Assembly: GCA_009693705.1 (NCBI GenBank)
Contig: SHWS01000012.1
Coordinates: 1 to 42,031 of the forward strand
Source: Pelagibacteraceae bacterium
Lineage (GTDB): Bacteria; Pseudomonadota; Alphaproteobacteria; Pelagibacterales; Pelagibacteraceae
Direction of reading: 5' to 3'
DNA length: 42,031 nt
Of the stretch, positions 36,721 through 42,031 are shown one piece after another. The position numbers were made by a program, and so were the translations under genes. Within the stretch, counting starts at the first letter, position 1. Each line of letters starts with the position of its first letter. Under the pieces are notes generated by a model. The model had not been told where the DNA came from. It saw only the letters and a list, made by a program, of their open reading frames with translations, and ran no database searches.

Positions 36721-37493
36721 TAGTTTAAGTAAGGAGGTTTTGAATATCCTTTAGCAGATTCTGTAAAAATTTCATAACCAAATTCAGTAATTCCAACCGT
36801 ATGTTCAAATTGTGCTGATAAAGATTTATCTTTTGTAACAGCGGTCCAGCCATCATTTAATATTTTAACATCATATTTACCGACATTAATCATAGGCTCA
36901 ATAGTAAAACTCATTCCAGGTCTTAAATCCATTCCAACGTTTTTATTACCATAGTGTAAAATATTGGGTGGTTCGTGAAATTTTGTACTTATACCATGTC
37001 CACAAAAATCTCTTACCACTGAAAAACCTTTATCTTCAACAAAGGACTGAATTTCGTATCCAATATCACCCAATTTAATTCCAGGTTTTAAAATTTTAAT
37101 AGCCCTCATCATCGACTCGTAGGTTACCTCAATAAGATTATTTAATTTCACTGAAGGTTCACCAATACAAAACATTCGACTAGTATCACCATAATGATCA
37201 TCAACAATTGCTGTGACATCCACATTAACAGCGTCTCCTTCTTTTAAAATTCTATCAGAAGGAATACCATGACAGATAACATGATTTAAAGAAGTGCACA
37301 AAGATTTTTTAAAACCTCGATAATAAAGTGGGGCAGAGTAGCCGCCATGGTCTCTGATAAATTCATATCCTAGTTTATCAATATAGTCTGTGGAGATGCC
37401 TTCTTTAATATTTTCTGTTAACATATCCAAAGTCTCTGCAGCTAATTTTCCTGCAACTCTCATTTTTTCAAACTTTTCTTTGTAATCAGTCAT
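36720..37493 (-). CDS. map: Methionine aminopeptidase, type I
   Basis: A 257-residue dinuclear metal protease removing the initiator methionine. Metal ligands are seen in VNVDVTAIVDDHYGDTSRMF (two Asp), the His in FCGHGIS, and the two Glu in FTIEPMI and QFEHTVG; HGIP carries the substrate-side histidine. It starts eight bases inside the sfsA 3' end and overlaps purB by one base. It sits as the second gene of the purine operon. Confidence 0.95.
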   Translation of the reverse strand: MTDYKEKFEKMRVAGKLAAETLDMLTENIKEGISTDYIDKLGYEFIRDHGGYSAPLYYRGFKKSLCTSLNHVICHGIPSDRILKEGDAVNVDVTAIVDDHYGDTSRMFCIGEPSVKLNNLIEVTYESMMRAIKILKPGIKLGDIGYEIQSFVEDKGFSVVRDFCGHGISTKFHEPPNILHYGNKNVGMDLRPGMSFTIEPMINVGKYDVKILNDGWTAVTKDKSLSAQFEHTVGITEFGYEIFTESAKGYSKPPYLN

Positions 37494-38184
37494 TTATAAT
37501 TTTAAGTTTTTTTTCGATATAAATTTTCTTAGGATTTATATGACATCTATATGCTAAAAAATTAACTCCTGCTTTTTTAGCCATAAGATAATTTTTATAA
37601 TATTCAATATCTATATCATTGGCTATTTTAAAATATTCCATATTTTGAATTTGCACTAGAAATAATAAGTAAGTTTTATAACCTTTTTTTATGGCATCAA
37701 TAAGGGTGAGTAAATGTTTTGATCCTCTTGAAGTTATTGCATCTGGAAATTCAGCGGTACTTTTGTCTCTAAAAAGAGTTACATTTTTAACTTCAACGAA
37801 GATTTTTTGTTTCTTTTTTTCAAGTAAAAAATCAAATCTGGTTTCTTTGTTGTAAAAAACCTCAGATTTTATCTCATCGTTATTTTGTAGTTCTTTAATA
37901 AGATTGTTCTTCAAGCCGTGATGAGCAATTTTATTTGCCATATGAGTATTGACGCCCACTAAATTATTTCTACTTTTAATAATTTCTAAACTATATTTTA
38001 ATTTTTTTTTAGGATCGTCATTTTTTAATAAGTAGACTTCATTTCCCTCATCTAACAGTCCGTTCATCGAGCCAGTGTTAGGGCAATGGGCAGTTACAGT
38101 TTCTTGATCTAATTTTACGTCGGTAAAAAAACGTTTATATCTTCTGATTAGTTTGCCTTTTACTAAAGACTTGGTAAATTCCAT
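37486..38184 (-). CDS. sfsA: SfsA family protein (sugar fermentation stimulation homologue)
   Basis: A 232-residue SfsA-family protein from the ATG at 38184 (MEFTKSLVKGKLIRRYKRFF); an ATG five codons earlier would overlap the promoter and is less likely. Conserved blocks are AHCPNTGSM at the N-terminal OB-like fold and a nuclease-like core with FDFLLEKKKQKIFVEVKNVT, FPDAITSRGSKHLL and FLVQI. The E-V-K core suggests a DNA-binding or nuclease activity, unproven. It is the first gene of the nine-gene operon and is divergent from the CinA-like gene, 20 bases away. Confidence 0.93.
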   Translation of the reverse strand: MEFTKSLVKGKLIRRYKRFFTDVKLDQETVTAHCPNTGSMNGLLDEGNEVYLLKNDDPKKKLKYSLEIIKSRNNLVGVNTHMANKIAHHGLKNNLIKELQNNDEIKSEVFYNKETRFDFLLEKKKQKIFVEVKNVTLFRDKSTAEFPDAITSRGSKHLLTLIDAIKKGYKTYLLFLVQIQNMEYFKIANDIDIEYYKNYLMAKKAGVNFLAYRCHINPKKIYIEKKLKIIND

Positions 38185-38198
38185 AAAAAAATTATACA
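38171..38198 (+). promoter_or_regulatory. Promoter of the CinA-like gene, overlapping the divergent operon promoter
   Basis: TTGGTA at 38171-38176, a 16-base spacer and TATACA at 38193-38198, six bases before the ATG at 38205. The -35 lies inside sfsA and the -10 overlaps the minus-strand -10 by four bases, so only one polymerase can bind at a time. Confidence 0.5.
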
Positions 38199-38220
38199 AT
38201 TAAAATGATTAAAAAAACAA
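38191..38220 (-). promoter_or_regulatory. Promoter of the sfsA-map-pur-bolA-grxD operon
   Basis: On the minus strand: TTGTTT (38220-38215), an 18-base spacer and TATAAT (38196-38191), six bases before the sfsA ATG at 38184. The -35 lies inside the first codons of the divergent CinA-like gene. The predicted transcript is leaderless. The hexamers are the same as at nrdA. Confidence 0.6.
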
Positions 38221-38954
38221 AATTTCATGCTGCAATATTAATTATTGGTAATGAAATTCTTTCAGGCAGAACTCAAGACACCAATACCAGCACTCTTGCA
38301 ATATGGTTGAATTCCCTTGGGGTTAAAGTAGCAGAGGTTAGAGTAATCCCAGATATCGAACAAACAATTATTGAGACAGTTAATTTATTAAGAACAACTT
38401 ACGATTATCTATTTACCACAGGTGGTATTGGTCCAACTCACGATGATATTACAGCACAATCTATTTCAAAAGCATTTGGTCTAAAATATGAAATTAACCA
38501 AGAGGCTTTTAAAATCTTAGAAGCTTATTATCAACCAGGTGAATTTAATGAAGGCAGACAGAAAATGACCAGAATGCCAGAAAAGGCAAATTTAATTTTA
38601 AATCCAACTAGTGGAGCACCTGGATTTAATGTCGAAAATGTATTTTGTTTACCAGGCGTTCCCTCAATTTTAAAATCAATGATCGGTGGATTAAAAAATA
38701 AAATAGTAGGTGGCGAACCTGTTTTAAGTCAAACGATTAGTTTAAGAACAGTCGAGAGTGAAATAGCAACTCCTTTAACTAAAGTCCAAGATGATAATCA
38801 AGATGTTGAAATTGGTAGTTACCCATTTTTTCAAGCAGGCAAATTAGGAGTATCGATCGTCATGCGTTCTGAAAATCAATTGAAAATTGATATTTGTAAT
38901 TCACAAATTTTAAAATTTGTTAATGAAAAAAAAATTGAAATAGTTGATCGTTAA
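38205..38954 (+). CDS. CinA N-terminal-like molybdopterin-binding domain protein
   Basis: A 249-residue protein of the MoCF_biosynth/CinA-N family. The start AAILIIGNEILSGRTQDTN, then the TTGGIGPTHDDIT loop and FCLPGVPSI, are the family blocks. CinA proteins use this domain as ADP-ribose/FAD pyrophosphatase and often fuse it to a PncC nicotinamide deamidase; here the C-terminal PncC domain is absent. Such stand-alone forms are common in alphaproteobacteria. The stop abuts the ATG of the gamma-glutamylcyclotransferase-like gene. Confidence 0.88.
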   Translation: MIKKTKFHAAILIIGNEILSGRTQDTNTSTLAIWLNSLGVKVAEVRVIPDIEQTIIETVNLLRTTYDYLFTTGGIGPTHDDITAQSISKAFGLKYEINQEAFKILEAYYQPGEFNEGRQKMTRMPEKANLILNPTSGAPGFNVENVFCLPGVPSILKSMIGGLKNKIVGGEPVLSQTISLRTVESEIATPLTKVQDDNQDVEIGSYPFFQAGKLGVSIVMRSENQLKIDICNSQILKFVNEKKIEIVDR

Positions 38955-39356
38955 ATGCTCTATTTTGCCTACGGTAGTAATCTTAATCATTTTCAAATGA
39001 AGCGAAGATGTAAAGATAGTATTTTTTTAAAAAAAATTAATCTTAAAGATTTCAAATTAACTTTTCGCAGCAAACATAAAGTTGCTGACATAGAGACTAA
39101 AAAAAAATCAATAGTGCCAGGTGCGTTATTTGAAATATCTAAAAGTGATGAAAAAAAATTAGATATTTATGAGGATTGCCCAATTTTGTATAAAAAATAT
39201 TATTTTAATTATTATGGAAAAAAAGTCATGACTTATACTATGGTCAAAAAAACCTCTTTTAAGTACCCAACTGAAAGGTATTTAAATGTCATCAAACGCG
39301 GCTATAAAGATTGTGGTCTTGATCAAAAATTTCTCAAACAAGCTTTATTGCTTTAA
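38955..39356 (+). CDS. Gamma-glutamylcyclotransferase-like protein
   Basis: A 133-residue protein of the GGCT/AIG2-like fold. The N-terminal FAYGSNL (residues 4-10) is the substrate-binding loop, GALFEIS begins the barrel strand and the catalytic Glu73 is in LDIYEDCP. The family releases 5-oxoproline from gamma-glutamyl amino acids or glutathione-derived peptides; the real substrate is unknown. It follows the CinA-like gene with no gap, so the two form an operon. Confidence 0.85.
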   Translation: MLYFAYGSNLNHFQMKRRCKDSIFLKKINLKDFKLTFRSKHKVADIETKKKSIVPGALFEISKSDEKKLDIYEDCPILYKKYYFNYYGKKVMTYTMVKKTSFKYPTERYLNVIKRGYKDCGLDQKFLKQALLL

Positions 39357-39387
39357 ATACTAGGGTAATTAATTATTTTTCGTCTAA

Positions 39388-39447
39388 TTAAGCGCCATAC
39401 ATAAGTGCTACACCAATAAGCGCACCAATTATTAGATAAGTTAACAT
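39388..39447 (-). CDS. 19-residue single-pass membrane microprotein
   Basis: A short open frame reading MLTYLIIGALIGVALMYGA, almost wholly hydrophobic, ending at TAA (39388-39390). On the minus strand the ATG is preceded by AAAAAAAAGGAAATAGC, with an AAGGA Shine-Dalgarno seven bases before the start, an unusually good site for this window. It lies alone in the 240-base gap between two plus-strand genes, in the opposite direction. The frame, the ribosome-binding site and the transmembrane composition together make it credible. The function is unknown; it could be a subunit-stabilising peptide. It is too short for most gene finders. Confidence 0.55.
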   Translation of the reverse strand: MLTYLIIGALIGVALMYGA

Positions 39448-39575
39448 GCTATTTCCTTTTTTTTAAATTTACTTTAAAATTTTTTGGATATTAAACCATT
39501 TAAATTAAGTAAATTAGTCAATTAGCCAATCAAATTAGGTTTTTGATCTTTAAATTAATGTTGCTAATAACTAAA

Positions 39576-39581
39576 TATAAT
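39576..39581 (+). promoter_or_regulatory. -10 box of the NAPE-PLD-like gene
   Basis: TATAAT 16 bases before the ATG at 39598; no convincing -35 (TTAATG at 39555-39560 with a 15-base spacer is the nearest). Confidence 0.4.
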
Positions 39582-39597
39582 TTTTATTGAATTTGTT

Positions 39598-40584
39598 ATG
39601 AAAAAAAAACCTTATCATCATTTACCAGATGGAACTTTTAGAAATCCAGAAGGATCTCCCAAAATATCCAAAAAAACAAATTTTTCATACAAAGCTTTCA
39701 ATGAAGAAAAAAAGAAATTAGATATGACCGTCCCAAAGGAACTTGTCATAGATAAATCTATAGTCTTGAACAATTTAAAAAAATTTAAAGACGAAGATTA
39801 TATTGCTTGGATTGGTCATGCTACTTTCTTGATTAAACTTGGCAATACTACAATAATAACTGATCCTGTATTTTCTAAAAATGCAGGACCTTTAATTTTT
39901 GGACCAAAAAGATTTACTGAACCAGCCTTAAAACTTAATGAAATTCCAAAAATTGATCTTTTTTTATTAACTCACAACCACTATGACCATCAAGATATGT
40001 CCACAATCAGAAAATTTCCATTTAAAGAAGCTAAAGTATTAGTTCCTCTTAAGCTTGGGAAATACTTTAATAAATATCAAGATGTGAATGAAATGGATTG
40101 GTATGATGTAATTCAAGTAAATAATGATTTAAAAGTTACTTTTTTACCTGCAGTTCATTGGTCAAAAAGAAGTTTAACAGATACTAATAAAACACTTTGG
40201 GGAAATTTTTTAATTGAATATAAAAACCAAAAAATCTTTTTTGCCTGTGATACCGGTTACGGAAATATTTATAAAGAGTTAGGAAAAAAATTTGGCCCAC
40301 TAGATCTTACAATAATTAATATTGGCGCTTATGATTTTAGACCAATGTTTGATAAAACAATTTATCATACAAATCCTGAAGAAGCTCTAAATGTTGCTCA
40401 AGACTTAAAAAGTAGAAAAGTTATAGGCATGCATTGGGGTACCTTTGTATTATCACTTGAACCTATAATGGAGCCACCAATTCGTTTTAAAAATAACGCA
40501 GATAAGTATGGATTTAAAAAACAAGATGCGATTATATTTAAAATTGGAGAGATAAACTCGTTAAAAAATATACTTTCAAATTAA
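39598..40584 (+). CDS. Metallo-beta-lactamase-fold hydrolase, NAPE-PLD/RomA-like
   Basis: A 328-residue metallo-hydrolase. The N-terminus is basic and not a signal peptide. The domain starts WIGHATFLIKLGNTTIITDPVFS; the metal motif is THNHYDHQD (His126, His128, Asp130, His131), with further ligands in AVHWSKRS, ACDTGYG and GMHWGTF. This is the pattern of the family that includes N-acylphosphatidylethanolamine phospholipase D and bacterial RomA/UlaG-like proteins. A phospholipid-related role is possible but only inferred. It is monocistronic and borders the repeat-rich patch. Confidence 0.87.
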   Translation: MKKKPYHHLPDGTFRNPEGSPKISKKTNFSYKAFNEEKKKLDMTVPKELVIDKSIVLNNLKKFKDEDYIAWIGHATFLIKLGNTTIITDPVFSKNAGPLIFGPKRFTEPALKLNEIPKIDLFLLTHNHYDHQDMSTIRKFPFKEAKVLVPLKLGKYFNKYQDVNEMDWYDVIQVNNDLKVTFLPAVHWSKRSLTDTNKTLWGNFLIEYKNQKIFFACDTGYGNIYKELGKKFGPLDLTIINIGAYDFRPMFDKTIYHTNPEEALNVAQDLKSRKVIGMHWGTFVLSLEPIMEPPIRFKNNADKYGFKKQDAIIFKIGEINSLKNILSN

Positions 40585-40630
40585 AAAATTTTAATCATCA
40601 AGAAGGCATTTTTAGCGAATATCAATAATA

Positions 40631-40760
40631 ATCAAAAAACTATTTAGCATCATCATTCTGGGTTTCTAATTAGACCCCTCTAAAATCCCAAAGCAAAATC
40701 AAGATTAATACAGCCATGACTCTGGGTGCTTTATTCGGTAATCTTCAATGGTGAAAAAAA
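40631..40760 (+). repeat. Copy A of the ~115-bp repeat
   Basis: First of three direct copies. It opens with AAAAAACTATTTAGCATCAT, coding for KKLFSIIILG and then a stop, here with ATC in place of the ATG. A spacer of about 50 bases (TAGACCCCTCTAAAATCCC...) follows, then a 12-codon frame MTLGALFGNLQW (40716-40754), whose TGA lies within the ATGGTGA that starts the next frame. From the A-run to that ATG it is 114 bases. It follows the NAPE-PLD-like gene, 46 bases after its stop. Confidence 0.85.
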
Positions 40761-40843
40761 TATTCAGTATCAGCATTCTAGCATCTATTTTGTTTTTGTT
40801 GGTTCTTGGAGGAGTAGATTATGGTAATAATTTGCTAATTTAA
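40748..40843 (+). CDS. 31-residue signal-peptide-like frame downstream of repeat copy A
   Basis: A short frame starting in repeat copy A as MVKKIFSISILASILFLL, a hydrophobic leader that stops after a few polar residues (end NNLLI). It looks like a signal peptide that has lost its mature domain, or a single-pass membrane microprotein. The next gene begins three bases after its stop. It may be a remnant that serves only to couple translation. I give it low confidence as a functional product. Confidence 0.35.
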   Translation: MVKKIFSISILASILFLLVLGGVDYGNNLLI

Positions 40844-40846
40844 GAA

Positions 40847-41122
40847 ATGAATTGGAATATTTTAGCTTGGGTTATAATAATGTTTTTTGTTTTAAGCTGG
40901 TCTTGGGGTATGACCAAACCAAATTATTTAACTAGATTTAATTTATTTGCAGTTAGTTGGTGGTGGATTTGTATTATACTAGTATTATTCATAAAAATTT
41001 CTCCTTTTTATCTTTTTTTAGTAATGCCTCTTGCAGTAATTATTGGATATGTTTTACCTGGTTTGCCGGGTAGTGTTGTAATGTGTTCATTAATATCTGC
41101 TGTATTATATTTTATTAAATGA
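40847..41122 (+). CDS. Hypothetical three-TM membrane protein
   Basis: A 91-residue hydrophobic protein that I do not recognise, with predicted helices at about 4-20, 31-50 and 52-88 (the last possibly two, split by PGLPGS). It is rich in tryptophan. It lies between repeat copies A and B: it starts three bases after the leader frame of copy A, and its stop overlaps the ATG that begins copy B (ATGA). A short inner-membrane protein is the most that can be said. Confidence 0.6.
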   Translation: MNWNILAWVIIMFFVLSWSWGMTKPNYLTRFNLFAVSWWWICIILVLFIKISPFYLFLVMPLAVIIGYVLPGLPGSVVMCSLISAVLYFIK

Positions 41123-41252
41123 AAAAACTATTTAGCATCATAATTCTGGGTTCCTAATTAGACCCCCTCTAAAATTCCAAAGCAAAATCAAGATTAATAC
41201 AGCCATGACTCTAGGTGCTTTATTCGGTAATCTTCAATGGTGAGAAAAATAT
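41119..41252 (+). repeat. Copy B of the ~115-bp repeat
   Basis: The best preserved copy. ATG at 41119 opens MKKLFSIIILGS then TAA; the spacer has one extra C relative to copy A (ACCCCCT); MTLGALFGNLQW is at 41205-41243, with a silent CTG-to-CTA change; and the final ATG at 41237 is the start of the MORN gene. From the A-run to that ATG it is 115 bases. Copies A and B differ at only a few positions over this length. Confidence 0.88.
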
Positions 41253-41752
41253 TTTATATCATATTTTTTAGTTTGTTCTTAACTGGCTCTGCTTATGCAG
41301 AATGTACTCAAGGTGATTGTGTTAACGGCCAAGGAACTTACACATGGCCTGATGGAACCAAATATGTTGGTGAATTTAAAGATGATAAAGGAAATGGCCA
41401 AGGAACTTTGACATATGCTAATGGAAACAAATATGCTGGTGAATTTAAAGATGATAAAAAAAATGGCCAAGGAACTGTAACATTTGCTAATGGAGACAAA
41501 TACGTTGGTGAATTTAAAGATGATAAAAAAAATGGCCAAGGAACTTTCGCATGGCCTGATGGAGAAAAATACGTTGGTGAATGGAAAGATAATAAAATTC
41601 ACGGCCAAGGAACTTATACATATGCCAATGGAGACAAATATGCTGGTGAATTTAAAGATGGCTTAAGAAATGGCCAAGGAACTTATACATTTGCTGATGG
41701 TAGAATTGAAAAAGGTATCTGGGCAGATAGTGAATTAGTTCAACCGAATTAA
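41237..41752 (+). CDS. Secreted MORN-repeat protein
   Basis: A 171-residue protein with a signal peptide (MVRKIFYIIFFSLFLTGSAYA then ECTQG) and six tandem MORN repeats of 23 residues, consensus GQGTYTYANGDKYVGEFKDD-K-N. It ends in a short acidic tail after ADGRIEKGIW. MORN repeats bind phospholipids or proteins, and in bacteria such exported proteins are of unknown function. The first bases of the gene, including its start codon, belong to repeat copy B, and copy C begins at its stop. The coding DNA is itself a 69-bp tandem repeat. Confidence 0.85.
   Translation: MVRKIFYIIFFSLFLTGSAYAECTQGDCVNGQGTYTWPDGTKYVGEFKDDKGNGQGTLTYANGNKYAGEFKDDKKNGQGTVTFANGDKYVGEFKDDKKNGQGTFAWPDGEKYVGEWKDNKIHGQGTYTYANGDKYAGEFKDGLRNGQGTYTFADGRIEKGIWADSELVQPN
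41326..41740 (+). repeat. 69-bp tandem coding repeats (MORN array)
   Basis: Six units of 69 bases (23 codons). GGCCAAGGAACT recurs at every unit start and GGTGAATTTAAAGATG in most. The units are similar enough at DNA level to allow copy-number change. Confidence 0.85.
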
Positions 41753-41885
41753 ATAAAAAAACTATTTAGCATCATCATTCTGGGTTTCTAATTAGACCCC
41801 TCTAAAATCCCAAAGCAAAATCAAGCTTAATACAGCCATGACTCTGGGTGCTTTATTCGTTAATGTTCTCGATGGTGAAAAAACT
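41753..41885 (+). repeat. Copy C of the ~115-bp repeat
   Basis: It begins directly after the MORN stop, here with ATA in place of the ATG (ATAAAAAAACTATTTAGC). The spacer and MTLGALF block are kept, but the end is altered (TTCGTTAATGTTCTCGATGG), so the short frame runs on instead of stopping. From the A-run to the ATG at 41872 it is 116 bases. Head and tail of this copy are nearly identical to each other over about 30 bases (one C/T difference in the core). Confidence 0.85.
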
Positions 41886-41925
41886 ATTCAGCATCATCAT
41901 TCTGGGTTGGTTGTTTGGCGGGTAA
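41872..41925 (+). pseudogene. Signal-peptide remnant after repeat copy C
   Basis: A frame reading MVKKLFSIIILGWLFGG then TAA. It looks like the first 17 residues of a signal peptide of the MORN-gene type that has lost its cleavage region and mature protein. Confidence 0.45.
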
Positions 41926-41976
41926 AGAGTCAAAAAAGTACTAGACTGGTATGAACTGGTAACTTAAAGTAGCGAC

Positions 41977-42031
41977 ATGAAACTAATAGATTGCATAATT
42001 CCTGTAGTAATTAATTTTTTTGCTTATCTAG
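41977..42031 (+). CDS. Possible start of a membrane or secreted protein, cut by the window end
   Basis: An ATG followed by 18 codons with a hydrophobic run (MKLIDCIIPVVINFFAYL), open to the end of the window. No ribosome-binding site is evident. It could be chance. Confidence 0.25.
   Translation, partial: MKLIDCIIPVVINFFAYL

Noticed and set aside
41279-41608. A 109-codon open frame on the minus strand opposite the MORN gene
   Set aside because: It is periodic with the 69-bp MORN repeat, has no ribosome-binding site, and is a by-product of the repeated coding strand.
40631-41885. Integron attC sites or insertion sequence ends in the ~115-bp repeats
   Set aside because: I see no imperfect inverted repeats of the attC type, no integrase or transposase gene, and no target-site duplications.

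Overview
The window is a compact, AT-rich bacterial segment (roughly 30% G+C by eye) with very short intergenic gaps, many overlapping genes and few Shine-Dalgarno sequences. Three features point to an alphaproteobacterium with a streamlined genome, most likely Pelagibacterales (SAR11) or a similar marine lineage: the gene content (PurS/PurQ/small PurL, a class II DAHP synthase, alphaproteobacterial-type GlmU and GlmS, a methylcitrate cycle), the base composition and the packing. That assignment is inference from style and protein look, not from a database search.

Layout. 1-4800: a PsiE-like membrane protein and an unknown membrane protein; then the YbbP/YbbA-type ABC exporter, divergent from a TesA-like SGNH esterase, as in E. 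coli. 4800-7400: a YhiN/HI0933 flavoprotein, a secreted TPR protein, the decayed C-terminus of a probable TRAP substrate-binding protein, a hairpin terminator and a small secreted protein. 7550-12120: acetoacetate/acetyl-CoA metabolism (thiolase facing acetoacetyl-CoA synthetase) plus a phosphohexomutase. 12270-15860: class Ia ribonucleotide reductase (nrdA lacking an ATP-cone, nrdB) and a methyltransferase. 15860-20120: methylcitrate cycle genes prpD-prpB-prpC and a phosphoglycolate phosphatase-like HAD enzyme. 20180-24280: an acetyltransferase-only GlmU, GlmS, and a TPR-glycosyltransferase. 24430-30960: aromatic amino acid entry enzyme, NAD synthetase, CysRS, citramalate synthase, TrmJ-like rRNA/tRNA methylase, ribosomal protein S4. 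30960-38190: one long minus-strand operon sfsA-map-purB-purC-purS-purQ-purL-bolA-grxD. 38200-40590: a CinA-N-like protein, a gamma-glutamylcyclotransferase-like protein, an unannotated 19-residue membrane peptide with a strong Shine-Dalgarno, and an NAPE-PLD-like metallo-hydrolase. 40600-42031: an accessory patch in which three copies of a ~115-bp repeat alternate with small genes (a 91-residue membrane protein and a MORN-repeat secreted protein).

How it works together. Most of the window is core metabolism: purine synthesis, deoxynucleotides, cell-wall amino sugar, isoleucine and aromatic amino acids, NAD, translation. To this are added two carbon-salvage routes, acetoacetate to acetyl-CoA and propionyl-CoA to pyruvate plus succinate.

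The most unusual signals are: (i) the ~115-bp repeat array, whose units begin at the stop codon of one small gene and end at the start codon and signal peptide of the next; (ii) several promoters whose -10 box lies 6-12 bases before the start codon, implying leaderless or nearly leaderless transcripts, including a divergent pair with overlapping -10 boxes at 38171-38220; (iii) recurrent TAATG stop/start overlaps; (iv) five convergent gene pairs with 0-11 bases between stops; and (v) GlmU and NrdA proteins each lacking a usual N-terminal domain. I see no tRNA, rRNA, CRISPR array, insertion sequence or prophage genes.
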